Assembly: GCA_033964015.1 (NCBI GenBank)
Contig: CM066916.1
Span: 15,974,501 to 16,038,500, forward strand
Source of the DNA: Scolanthus callimorphus
Taxonomy: Eukaryota; Cnidaria; Anthozoa; Actiniaria; Edwardsiidae
Length of the DNA: 64,000 bases
Direction of reading: 5' to 3'
The notes under the pieces were generated by a model. It made no database searches and was not told the DNA's origin. It saw nothing but the letters and a program-made list of their open reading frames with translations. A program made the position numbers and the translations under genes. Shown here in pieces: positions 1-10,739 of this stretch; within the stretch, counting starts at the first letter, position 1, and each line of letters opens with the position of its first letter.

Positions 1-14
1 TTCCTAAAAGAGAA

Positions 15-359
15 ATGGAATTTGGGAAGGCCAGACAATTCGCCTTGACTTTGGATAAACAAGCGTATGTTATTGTCAGCTCCTATAACTATAAGATATT
101 CGGAATGATCAAAACATGCAATATTAGGAAAATATTTGAAGGATATCAATCAAAAACTTCATTTGGGCAGTTTTTCCTTATTTGTAGAGATAAAAAGAAA
201 AACGATGAATTTATAAGCGTGACGCATATGGAAATCTTGTCACGCAACAACAACAAGATATTGACTCAACTTCAAATCACTTCCAAATCTCCACGGCGCG
301 CTGTGCCGCAGATTTTTTTGCATAATTCTGAAGGAAATTACCTAATCTACAAATTTTAG
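15..359 (+). CDS. Hypothetical 114-residue open frame
   Basis: The frame is open from an ATG at 15 to a stop at 357-359. I recognise no family. It contains a mixed-charge stretch with several lysines and no clear signal peptide, membrane segment or zinc motif. It lies at the window edge, so it could be the tail of a larger gene or element that starts to the left. No splice sites or neighbours support it. It may be a chance open frame in AT-rich sequence. Confidence 0.15.
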   Translation: MEFGKARQFALTLDKQAYVIVSSYNYKIFGMIKTCNIRKIFEGYQSKTSFGQFFLICRDKKKNDEFISVTHMEILSRNNNKILTQLQITSKSPRRAVPQIFLHNSEGNYLIYKF

Positions 360-804
360 GGTGCATCTTAGCTGCTGGAAGTGTCACTTTCGAAAACAGG
401 ACGGGTTTTCAACCCCTACCTTTTCAAATGTCGTAAGGGACGCCTTCGAATGAGCTTGATTTTCTTACAAAAATCATTAAAATGTAATCAAGATTTCACC
501 TTCAGAAGAAAGATTGTACAATAAATCACCAAGAAAATATAATTTGAGTTGTCGTTTTTGATGCGAAAGTAAAAAATTTCAGGCGCTAAAACTGCTCTCC
601 GTGACTAGGAGATTTTGGCGTTTTGGAGGGCTTCTCACCCCATCTGGTCAAAATTCATAAAACTTCCCGAAAATAATTACTGAGATCCTTAAAACTGCAT
701 TTTGGTAGTAGGCATAGATAGTACTTTCTGTGATATAAATATCAGGACAGGTTTGTTCCGAACCCGAAATCGAGTGGTCCGTTCTTACAGAGACAGCCTC
801 TTAA
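360..804. other. Unassigned sequence left of the DUF6589 gene
   Basis: No coding signal, RNA gene or clear repeat was seen. If the DUF6589 gene belongs to a transposon, its left inverted end should lie here or beyond the window. I found no match here to the sequence right of 7022. Confidence 0.3.
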
Positions 805-808
805 ATAG

Positions 809-3793
809 TTCCACAACACTTTGATTATATTTTATTGGGTGTAGCATTTCTGAACCCAAATGTCTCAGGGGATATGGCCCAACTGTTGCTTGGTAACCAA
901 GAGAAGTATGTGCCAGTCTTCAAACTTGGAGATGGCAGCACCAAGGTTCTCAGCCCTGTTCCTTACCATGGGGATCAACTATTTGAGGAAAGGGCAAGGA
1001 ATACCCAGTGGACCTACCAAGATGGGAACAATGAATACGAGAGAATCCAAGGCATTGACACAGAATTCGCGGATTGGCATGGGAAATATAACCTGTATAT
1101 GGTTGGAATAGGATTCTGTGACATTGTTAACATGCAATGTTTATTCTGTATTGCCTCAAACTTAAGATTATATGGTAGGCTCATGCTTTCTATATTTTGC
1201 ATACTTGAAGGTTGAGTTCAGCACCTTTGTGAATGATGCTTCGGCCCGGGAAGTTGGAACTTCACGTGCAAGCATGAATTGGACGATGAAGTCAAATACA
1301 GCTAAGGGTGTACAGAACCATTATAATGAGTACAAGGAGTTTCACCAGAGAGAGATTGAAGCACATGTTTGTGCATCCTTCATGGAATTTAATGGGATGA
1401 GCAACATGGAAGGTAAACAGTGTGATTAAGTGTCAGAAAATTGCATAGTCACTGACATGTTGTTTGATAGGCAACAAGCATGTTTATGGTTCAATTGCTT
1501 AGTATGTATTATAAGTGAGCAAACTACGACCTGTACTCTACATGATGACAGCCAATTTTATTTTGTTTTTATCAGTAACATTTTACAATGAATGATTATT
1601 TTATTTATTTAAAGACTCCCCACGTGATCCAATGCCTGGCAGCAATATTCTGAAAGAACAGAGGAGAAAATGGCTTCTGGACCACTGTGTTGACTTTGTC
1701 AGGGCTTATGCATTAGACCAAGAGGTTGCACCCCTCGTTGGGCAGGTAGAAGAGTTAGAGGTTGCTGGCAATTCAAGGTTCCCCTGCAGAGTGGCTGACT
1801 GTGGCAAGACATACACATATCACTCAACACGGGTTAGGTACGTATTCGTAAGGGAGCATTCATTATTTATGCCAGGTGGTGGGCTGGCAAGATTTTTCAT
1901 TCAGCCCCAAAAACCTATTGACCCCCCTCCAAGTATCAATAAAAACCTCAAAACTCCTTTAGGCAATTTTTATAATAATGATAGCCCCCCTCTCCCCCTT
2001 TAGATCAGGACGAAATGTTGGGACATCTAGATACCAAGACCATTTCCTTTATTTTTAGGATATTGCAATTTCCTGAGTGCATGAACAGTTTGTTGTAATT
2101 TTACAGGTGTGCATCCTCTTGTATCCATATGTTAAATTATAGTCACTGCTTCCAAAAAAGTAGATGACCCCTCACAGTTGTTTTCATATTTTCTGGAGAC
2201 CCCCTACTTGAACGTGCCGAAGTTAACGTGCCCCCCCCCCCCCCTTTAATTCTTGCCAGCCCACCCCCTGGCATAAATAATGAATGCTCCCTAATGCCAG
2301 ATTTGCATGACAGGGGCAAATGATGCTCTTTAAAAGTTTAGTTGTCAACACACCACCCGATCACCTTCTCATCACTTTACATATAACAGTAACCAATATA
2401 TCTGTCAAACCAGTGACTGCATGAACTATTTATATGAAATTTCAATGGTAATACCATTTTGGAGATTGTAACATAAGTATATTAAGCTGGAGTGAAAGTG
2501 AATTTATTTATGGTTTCATGTTATTTTTTAGGCATGAAGTAAAACAGCATGCATATACCCATGCACAGTTCACATGAGGGGATGAAAGAGACCCATATGG
2601 GTATTTTTACTGCCGTCTGCCATGTGGTCTTGTGTTCTCAACGAAGTGTATTCGAAACAGGTATATAATGACAGACATGGAAGTAGCAAAAAAAACTGCA
2701 CCTACCCCCAATTTGGAAACTCAGTTTTAGTACCACCCTGGAAATTTGCAGGTGCCCCTCCCTGGCCTTTGAATTTCAAATAACCACCGTCAAATTATTG
2801 TTTTTTCAGAACATGGTGCCCACCCTGGAAATTTTTTCTGTTGTAGGGGTCCACTCTATACGCATTTTTGTCAACAGGGGGAGAGGGTGAAGATATGAAA
2901 TGCTACTGTACAAAATTCAACAACCCTCCCAACCCACTTATTTTCAGAGAAATAAAAACCTTTCTTTAATTATCCAAAGCCACGAACGGAAAGAACACCA
3001 GAGTGAGGGTGCTGGCCCGATGGAGGTAGACGAGGACACAGGGACCGAGGCTGCAAAAGAAGATAACCTCTTCAATTATCACAGATTCAAACTAGTTCTT
3101 GGATTGACGTTATTTGAGCTGGATGACGCTATTCGCGAGGGAGATGGAGAGCGGTTGCATGAAGCATACAAATTTGCCCTTCTCATAATCAAGGCTCATC
3201 ACAAGACCAAGTATGCATATGTCATCCTATTGCACTTAGTTAAACTTGCTGGAATGCTATCAGAAAAGGATGCCCATGATCTTAAGTGGAACCGGTTCTA
3301 CAACAAACATGGCCTAAGGGGTGGAAACATTCCGTTAGACTTAAGAATGGAGCACATGAACAAGGTGGTCAAGACAATGTGGAAAGGTCTTGGTGCTAAC
3401 CTGAATGAAAATAATGCAAAGAGGGTGGCCGAAACAATCGAACCGGTGGAGCTAATCATGGACAATATTGATATTGACTGTGGAATCTCTTCCTCGGCTG
3501 GGTTTCGTTCGAGTGGATCTCCAGGAGTGGCAGTTACCCAAATTATGAAAGATCTAATCCAGATAGGTGCCTTCAAACGTCAGCCTGGGAGGATTGGACA
3601 TCCTACATTTCTGGACTTTCCATCCAACCTAATCAAGAAGCTTGACTATAGAGATTTCCACTCCTGGATTACAGATCATGTCAAGTTATGGGGATCTGTA
3701 TATGGACTAAGTGAATGTGCTCTTACAGAGAATATACCTCACAAAGGGAATATGTCAAAACATATGCCCTTTACAGCCAGGGACCCAATTTAA
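809..3793 (+). CDS. DUF6589-domain protein, spliced (transposon-derived)
   Basis: Exons seen: about 809-1101, 1211-1412, 1615-1837, 2532 to ~2567, and ~2948-3793. The first three junctions join in frame with GT..AG ends (phases 0, 1, 2). The third intron interrupts a C2H2 finger: residues CRVADC precede it and RHEVKQH follow, giving Cys-x4-Cys-x12-His-x4-His. Family landmarks are GDQLFEERAR and ADWH in exon 1, AREVGTSRASMN in exon 2, and EGDGERLHEAYKFALL, RFYNKHG, GGNIPLDL and MEHMNKVVK in the last exon. DUF6589 proteins are abundant in cnidarians and basidiomycete fungi and behave like mobile-element genes; their reaction is unproven. The fourth junction is unclear: the only donor before an in-frame TGA near 2574 is a weak GT at 2568, so this copy may be damaged there. 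The N-terminus was not found. A helicase pseudogene on the other strand converges on it. Confidence 0.65.
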
Positions 3794-4957
3794 CTCAAGG
3801 ATGTGACTTCATAATTTCAAACCAAAACAAATCGGGTTCAAGCCAAAGGGCAATTGTTTTGATAAACCATGTCAGGGCCAATGGAAATTCATAAGTAGGC
3901 TTACCGTAAATGATCGAGTATGGGTCCATGGCCCTTAATCAATTTTCTGGCTTTCACCGATCTCAAATCTACTGACAAATGTACAAAACTGGGCTAAAAT
4001 TGAACGCAGTCATTTCGGAATGGCTTCAGTTTCTATCGCAGTGCTCAAAAATGGGATATGGAGGGTTTCCGAGAGTGTTCATTGTCAATTTCTTGGGTCA
4101 AGGTGCAGTGTTTAATCAAGTAGCAGCATTTAATTGATCATTTATGGTAAGCACCATGATAGGACTTTAATAGAAAACCTATTATTTTGCAGTCATGTAT
4201 ATATAATAATTGGACAAGTTAATGTTTAAAAACTGGTTTGCTTTGAATATGTTTGAGAAATTTAAAATTGCAATATTGCTAATATCATTGGACTGGCATT
4301 GCTACTCAAACCTTATGTACCTAGTCCCATTAGTCACAATGGTAGCCATGTTTCTTAGGCCAGTAAGGCAGATGACTAATTGGCTCATAATCTTAGAGTG
4401 ACAGGACGAGGACCATCACACTGATCAACTTAGGTACATGTAGTTTACATGTTTATTGTAAATAGTGACAAAAACGTTTTGTTACAACAGTATTTCCAAG
4501 TAAACATGGCAAATTGTTTACTTACTGCATATATAGTCAATATAAATTCACACATATTGTGTACTGTAGCTTAGTTTCAGGAATGATTGTATTCTAGATT
4601 TACATATCTAGAGAATATTTGTTTTATTTACATAAATATTAACATCAATGTATACAATAGACTATGATATTGGAACAATTGTTCATCCAGATCCAAAATT
4701 AATGCTTTGAAATTAGGATATTTTTTTAGTATTTATTTATTTCAAGTTTGAAAGTTCAATAAAATGCAAGAAAAGACAATTTTTTCAATATTGTCATAGT
4801 TGAAATGAACTTACCACAACAATGATTTTGTTATTTCATATTATTTCAGAAACAAGGATTTTCTTTAAATTTCAACTAATTATGTGAATAGCGAATTCTG
4901 AGACTGATAATTAGCGAGTACCAGCCTGTAAAACTGATAACAATACAAGTCATGTAT
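3794..4957. other. AT-rich spacer between convergent genes
   Basis: AT-rich sequence between the two convergent genes. I see no coding exon, RNA gene or obvious repeat; a 63-codon open frame at 4210-4401 has no support. Confidence 0.4.
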
Positions 4958-7022
4958 TTACAAAACATCAAAATTCAAATCATCTACTTCATCTGGAAGA
5001 CCATACTCACTATTTAATAATAAATCTATATGACTGTCTAATGATTGTTCAATTCTTGCTGCACACTCCTCCATGCCTTCATCGCAGTCCTCAAATATGT
5101 CGCAGAAGACTTCCAATATTATTAGGGCATGTCTGGTAGAAAACACAGGTGTCAATGACAAAATGTCAGAAATAGTAAATATTTCTTTACTGTGGCTCAA
5201 AACATCCTCAATGAGTTCCTCTGAAAATCCATAGGATGTGTCACCAAACACTGGCATTGGAGAATGTTCCACAGTCAACGTGCCCTTTAACTCCCTGAGG
5301 GCAGCCTCTAAAAGTCCATATTGCTCCTCTGTGACTTCCCGACATGCTGGAACTGTTGGTTCTTGCTCTTGTGGTGGTGATGCCCTTGTTTGTTTACATT
5401 CATCGCATTCGCAAGATACCTCACACAATGTACAACAGTTGTGGCCTGGTTGCAGTGGAGTGATGTTCGGATCTAATGAAATGTATGCGCCAACCCTAAG
5501 GCAACTTTGTGATTTAAGAAAGCTCCTAACATCATCCTCACAGTGTGTAACTTGCTGGCCATAAAAATATGTTGTGCAAATTGATTGAAGGACATCTCTT
5601 CCAGCACGCCCAGCTTCCTGGTGAAAATCCAATATGCAGCGTGCCGGGCCAAACATAACCACATTCCTGATGTCCGGAAAGTTCACGCCAATGCTGAGGG
5701 CAGATGTGGCGACCACAATGCGTTGTTTGCCCCCTATCTTGAGAGACCTTGAAATCCTCTCCTTGTTCGTTTTCAAAGTCAAGGAATGAAAAATTCCTAT
5801 AAGACAGTCATCCCGTGAAGTTGACGAGGATGGTACAAAAGCAGAACTTCCCAGCATCATCATATAGCATTTAAAGTGCTACAGAAAATAATTGTCTTAG
5901 GCATCTTTGCCCCTCTTTTCCTGGCAGAGTCCACAATCCACTGCAATTGTCCCAGCAGCTCTGGCTTTTTTATCTTTTTCACTTCAAATTTAATGTTTAT
6001 TCTATTTGGACTTACAAAGAGTTCCAAAGGAAGGTGCATGACAAGCTATTTGACAATTGTCCGTTGGGTCTCCTTGTCTGCTGTTCCAGTGAGTTCCTGC
6101 AAAAATTGGAAGTTGGTTCAGAGGTGTATATTTCTTTTAGTTTTTCTCCTAAGTTTGGAAAAACCTCTATATTAGCCACAATAATGTAGTACTAGGTAAA
6201 CAATGGTTTCGAGTCAATATCCGAAACATCACTTGTATCTTCTGGTAAGCTATTAAACAAGGAGCGAGGATGTATGCTATATTAAGAAGTAATAGGTCTC
6301 TGTTCACCCATTTTACAGAGGAAAAATTTCCTAAAAACATTTTGTTTTCTATTGTAACCATTAAGTTTAAAATTGTGTTAGTTCTCCAAAACCATTCAGT
6401 TTTGAATGTTTTTTTATATGCAATATATTCTCCTGTGAGTGATATGGTCTTATCGGTCTTGAAATCTTACCTTCTTTGCACATTGACCTCAAAACCGATA
6501 ATTTCCCGTAAGCCTCTCTAAACGCATGCTGGTCAGCTTTGGCCTTGAACTTTCTGTAGAGATAAAAAAGTTTCTTTTTACAAACAAACAAACAAGAGCG
6601 ACATGAAAAAATAACTTCATGATAAAACGGCCTAGTCTCTAGAGCCAGCGATTTGGATCCCTTTACATGGATTCCTTTAGATAAAATCAACCTGACTTTA
6701 AACTCGAGTAAAGCGAAAAAGCGACCTATAAAAACAAGTAGAATAAGCTTCGAAAGAGAAGCGCGCTCAGATCAAACAACAACCTACAATGCAAGAAGCT
6801 TCGAAGCGGTGCAAATGGAAGCAAATGTTAGTTTTCTCACATTCGAAGCGAAGACGGTGAAGATTAAACTCTTGCCAAAGCCAGTTGGTAATACTGCAAT
6901 AACATCCTTTCCTCTCAGAAGACCCCTTACTGCTTCCTCTTGTTCTTTTTTTAAAGAGATTTCTTTGATTTCGACTTTAAATATGCGAGAGAACGTTCTA
7001 TAAGTTGTGTAGCATTTGCCAT
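4958..7022 (-). pseudogene. RecQ-like SF2 helicase, broken, DEAH exon missing
   Basis: Read on the minus strand. A plausible ATG is at 7022-7020, beginning MANATQLIERSLAYL. Exon 7022-6841 carries the Walker A motif in VLPTGFGKSLIF; a one-base shift separates the ATG frame from the motif frame. Exon 6553-6471 has clean splice sites and FREAYGKLSVLRSM. From about 6110 come LTGTADKETQRTI, motif IV (TIIFCST), motif V (VVATSALSIGVNFPD) and motif VI (HQEAGRAGRD), followed by a cysteine cluster and a ~180-residue tail ending at 4958. Defects: no DEAH-box exon in the 287 bases between the first two exons, a frame break near 6098, an in-frame TAG after TQRTIVK, and a one-base shift just before 5863. 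Helicases of this type unwind DNA using ATP; this copy cannot. Its position facing the DUF6589 gene suggests one mobile element. Confidence 0.75.
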
Positions 7023-8940
7023 GTTTTTGTAGGTAATGTGAGAAAGAATTGTGTGACTCGTTCTTCTACTCATTTGATTGACAACTCAATTTTCGACCAA
7101 TCATATTTCCCGGTTATTCGTGGACGGGAAATTCAAATCACCTACCGACAAAAGCCTAGTTTCCTGGCAGGCGTTCTTTCCGTTGACCCCCGGCGCGTGC
7201 CTACTTCCGGCTGGCCTCGTTTTAAAACTCGTGCCAGGTCGACCGCGCGTACAGAAATCCAAGATGGCGCCTCGAACAACAAACTCCAGGTATTTTCGCC
7301 GTTAAAACACTGACAAACGCCGGCTAGCAGGCTAGAGCCAATGAGAACATCAATAGATCCATCTTCGTTGTCACAAGCCTCGTCGGCTAGAGATAGCCCC
7401 TCCAAATGAGAATAATCAGTTGGGCACACCCCTGTAGTAGGTAAAGTAGAACAAATCACAGGAAACGTCAGAGCCTTTATTTTAACCGATTCGTCAAGTC
7501 CTGGTTTCAACAATGAAAGTTCCACCATATCGCATGATTGTTTTCTCGATTTCGCTTCCCCAAAAGTGTTTAGATTCAGTCGTTCCTTCTTAACCGTATT
7601 GAGTTGTAACTTTTCGCGTAAGTTGATTGTTGCATAACTCCTTTGTGAGCCATTATCGAATAACACCCGCACTGGCGTCGATTTCGTGCCATTATCATTG
7701 GTAGCAACTGCTCTCGCTGTTTGCAGCAAAACCTTTTGACCTTTACTGCTCGATGAATTCGTAGTAACTGTAGTCGTAGTTTTTTCGTCTTTTTCTGGCT
7801 TGTCTTCTTCTACTGGAGCTGCTAATGTTGTCGAGGGTGTCGCTTTCTTGTTTTCTGTTGAACGCTTGGTATTTCCGCTCTGAGTGCAAATAGATTGATG
7901 ATGGGCTTGTTTGCAGATCCTGCATTGTTTATTAGATGAGCATTGTGAGGCCTTGTGTTTTCCCATTTTTAAGCACAAGAAACATCGGTTTGACTTCATG
8001 AGAATCTCTTTTCTGGTGTCCACGTCTTTGACTTTACTGCATGTAGCTGAAAAATGCTGTTCACTACCGAGTTCAGAATGTCCAACAGTGGACCGAATTC
8101 CCATACATCTTCCTTGGTGTTTCTTGAAACTAGTAGCCTCAAATCGGGTGGTAACTTAGGCATGACGATTGGTATCAGAAGGCTACCATATTGGTCGACG
8201 TTTATTCCTAATGCCTCCAAGCCTCTGATGTTAATATTGAGTTTATCGTAGATAAACCTCAACTGTCCCGGTTTGCATTCCGAGTCATAGTTCGGCAGCA
8301 TAAGCAAGTCGTCCATGTGTGCTGTTATCAATTGCTGAGTCTTGCCATATCGTTCTACTAAAATTTGAAGCGCTGCATCGTAGTTGTGCTCCGTAAGCGG
8401 CAACCTTCAATTGCTCGCTTGGCTGGACCTTCTAACAGGGATATGAGATAAGTGAACTTATCGACCTTGCTTAAATGTGGATTCGAGTTAACTGAGCTCT
8501 CGAAGCTCTCGTGGAATGTCTTGAAATGCTTGATATCGCCTTTGAATGTTGGTAGTTGGATCTTCGGAAGTCTTGTGTGTGCAGAATATTCTGCAGTTTT
8601 AGAATGTGATTGAACGGTCTGTTGTGTCGAGGGCGGTGGCGAATGTTCTACAGTGTTCGGTTGAGGTGAAGATGAAGTTGACGGCGAGGGCTGTGACTGT
8701 GGAACTCCATGAGGCTCCGATGTCGTTGAGGGCGTTCCCTCGTCTTCGCAAAACAGTGTTATGTCGCCTCTCACAAATTCAACATTCAGAGCAAAATCTT
8801 CTACGTCCTTTTGAATTTCGTCCACTCACATAATTCTCGGTATTGCGTGTCCAGTTCTTGTAATAGGTGAAGCTTTGATTCCAGTATACAGTCGATTTTC
8901 TTAAGTCGCTCTTTGATTCTTCGACTTGGCTCCTCGTTAA

Positions 8941-10169
8941 GGACGGTGCCTACAAAAACGAGTATTTTTTTCGCACTTAATGACTATGTGGCATTGAAAC
9001 GTAATGTGAAAGGCTATCGATTTCCGATAAAAAAAGTTAGGGTACCCACGCAAGTTTTCGAGATAACCCATCCCCAACACCCTAGAACAGCAGAATAAGC
9101 TTTTTTTTTAGAAATTACGAAAAACAAATATTTTTTCTCGATAGTTTTATTTAAATTCTACTTTCGCTCGTAAAATCAGCAGCTGTTATTACATTTGTTG
9201 GATTCCATAACAAATAAATGTAAATTTCGGCTTTTAAAGGTTTTTAGGGGTTAAAATTTTCTACAGAAGGCCCAAAATCTACCCTGACACCCGCTACTTT
9301 ATGCGTTAAAAAATAGCCTTAGCATATTTTTCGCACGTTAAAAAATTGCAAATACGCTGCGGAGGTTTCATATTTTCGATTGATGTAAAAAAATATAGGG
9401 GTAGCCACGCAATTTTTAGAACTGTCATGCATTTTAACAGCAGGTAGAATGGTTAAGTGACAAATCTGCGCACCCTTCCCCTGTGAGTAGAAATTGACAT
9501 TCAAAATGGCGACTATTTAAGTAAGAGGGGAAAAGTGGAAAAATCAAGGTAACTACGTGGTACATTGACTAAAAATCATTTAAACATTGATTTTAGACAA
9601 AAATGTAGTATATTTGATTCCACAATTAATAACAAGCAGGTCGAGATTATTGAAATTAGCAAGGCGAAGTTACGAAGTCAGGTTCTTTTTCAAACGATAA
9701 CAACGACGTTTTTGTCATTTACAAAGCGAGTCTTGTACAAACATTATTGAAGTGAAACTGCATGTACGCCATATAACTTATAGTATAAATATACATTAAG
9801 TTTTCTGATTAATGTGTAGTATTTTTTGTGTAAAGATATCTAGACTTTTAGTATCAAACGGATGGCTACTTTACTCAGAGAAAAATCCCGATATTTTTAC
9901 TAAATGTAAACTTTTGTAGGATATTTCCCAAAGAAAGTTCCAACTGAAGGTAATTCACAGAGAAAAACAAAGAAAAAAGAAGAAAAAGAAAAAACAATCC
10001 ACGGCCCCGAGTGAGTTCCGAACCTGGAGTACTTGCTGTCCGTCTAGCGCGCTAAGCACTTGCGCCATCGATACTTAGATGAAAATCTGATAGGAAAAAA
10101 TGCTACAAATACAGACATCCGTATAGAATGCGCGAGCAGGATGCGCAGTAGCAATTGTAGGCACCGTCC
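8941..10169. mobile_element. Non-autonomous TTAA-target DNA transposon in BEL gag
   Basis: Ends are perfect 15-base inverted repeats, GGACGGTGCCTACAA at 8941-8955 and its complement at 10155-10169. Both sides are flanked by TTAA (8937-8940 and 10170-10173). TTAA duplication is the mark of piggyBac and Kolobok elements. The 1,229-bp interior has no transposase and is AT-rich. The BEL gag frame continues in phase across the two flanks once the insert and one TTAA are ignored, which confirms the boundaries. A tRNA-like segment lies near its right end. Confidence 0.85.
10000..10075 (-). ncRNA. tRNA-like / SINE-head segment
   Basis: On the minus strand, TGGCGCAAGTG (10067-10057) fits the pol III A box. 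About 35 bases downstream, GGTTCGGAACTC (10024-10013) is close to a B box with one mismatch. A T-rich tract follows, which could terminate pol III. The flanks do not pair into an acceptor stem, so this is a tRNA-derived repeat or pseudogene rather than a working tRNA. Confidence 0.4.
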
Positions 10170-10285
10170 TTAAGTAGCTTCGCAGCTTCGTTCAGCAATT
10201 TCGTTACTGAGCCTCGATGGCCAGCTCTCGTGTTTTTGACGCGATTCGTTTCTGTCATACTCGTCGTTTTAGGGTAGTAGTCACT

Positions 10286-10303
10286 GCCCCACGTTGGGCG
10301 CCA
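10286..10303 (-). other. Primer-binding site for tRNA-Lys
   Basis: The minus-strand sequence TGGCGCCCAACGTGGGGC is complementary to the 3' end of animal tRNA-Lys (CUU type). It directly abuts the LTR end (..AACA at 10304) and lies 28 bases before the gag ATG, as expected for a retroelement. Confidence 0.75.
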
Positions 10304-10586
10304 TGTTAAAATCGTAAATTCGTTGATGTGTATTCTCTCGTGGTTTATTGAAAATCGTGATGTATTTACAGTATTCCTGATTGTTAAAGTACAAGTTTAA
10401 TCAAAAAAGAATCATATTTCGATAACAAACAACAAGCTATGATAGGATACGCGTGAGTTCGGGTTTCTTACAACGGGACCTAAGAATCTTATATAACAGA
10501 AACAGTTTGGCAATGGCTTCCTTGGCGCGCGTAAAGCCTTTTCTGTAAAATATTAAATCAATAAAACCTCCGGCATGGGATTCAAA
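10304..10586 (-). repeat. BEL 5' LTR, outer edge uncertain
   Basis: The inner edge is fixed by the primer-binding site; the LTR ends in CA there. TATATAAG on the minus strand (10495-10488) is the likely LTR promoter box. The outer edge is not seen because no second LTR survives, and a foldback element begins at 10588. Confidence 0.5.
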
Positions 10587-10587
10587 G

Positions 10588-10726
10588 AAAATCCATTACC
10601 CGACTCAGGAATTCCACACTAAATCTCACTTGAAAAATCGATATCGCCTCGTCGCTGTGCGACGAGTGAGATATCGATTTTTCGCGTGAGATTTAGTGTG
10701 GAATTCCCTCGACGGGTAATGGATTT
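10588..10726. mobile_element. Foldback MITE, 139 bp
   Basis: A near-perfect palindrome. The left arm begins AAATCCATTACC and the right arm ends GGTAATGGATTT; the arms are interrupted by small internal mismatches. The loop near 10655-10670 contains CTCGTCGC and its complement GCGACGAG. It would fold into one long hairpin. There is no coding capacity. Confidence 0.75.
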
Positions 10727-10739
10727 ACCTATAGAATTT

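Larger units (their letters stand above)
805..7022. mobile_element. Possible Academ-type DNA transposon (DUF6589 plus helicase), ends unknown
   Basis: Two convergent genes, DUF6589 (+) and RecQ-like helicase (-), lie 1.2 kb apart with no host gene between. Helicase-encoding Academ transposons are described from animals and fungi, which matches where DUF6589 proteins are common. That link is inference. I found no terminal inverted repeats: the left end may lie outside the window, and the right end should fall between 7022 and the truncated BEL copy near 7300. Confidence 0.35.
7300..10258 (-). pseudogene. BEL/Pao gag-protease, frameshifted and interrupted
   Basis: The ATG is at 10258-10256 and begins MTETNRVKNTRAGHRGSV, a typical BEL Gag start. 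Gag runs to 10170, is interrupted by the TTAA element, and resumes at 8940 in the same frame. A leucine-rich helical stretch follows, then a proline/serine linker and the DUF1759-like region (LPKIQLPTFKGDIKHF). Next are zinc knuckles (CFLCLKMGKHKASQC and CRICKQAHHQSIC near 7985-7890) and a DUF1758-type aspartic protease (VRVLFDNGSQRSYA near 7670). One-base frameshifts occur near 8825, 8400 and 8085. The frame runs out of family similarity near 7330 after DVLIGSS. The copy cannot make a functional polyprotein. Confidence 0.8.
7300..10586 (-). mobile_element. BEL/Pao LTR retrotransposon, truncated
   Basis: On the minus strand the order is: LTR with a TATA box, an 18-base tRNA-Lys primer site, gag, two zinc knuckles and an aspartic protease. 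The element stops near 7300, just after the protease, so reverse transcriptase, RNase H, integrase and the 3' LTR are absent. A TTAA-flanked DNA element (8941-10169) sits inside gag. Without that insert the copy is about 2.1 kb, against 6-8 kb for a full BEL element. Confidence 0.8.

Noticed and set aside
6653..7003. 116-codon plus-strand frame
   Set aside because: The complementary strand carries the helicase Walker A exon, so this is its shadow.
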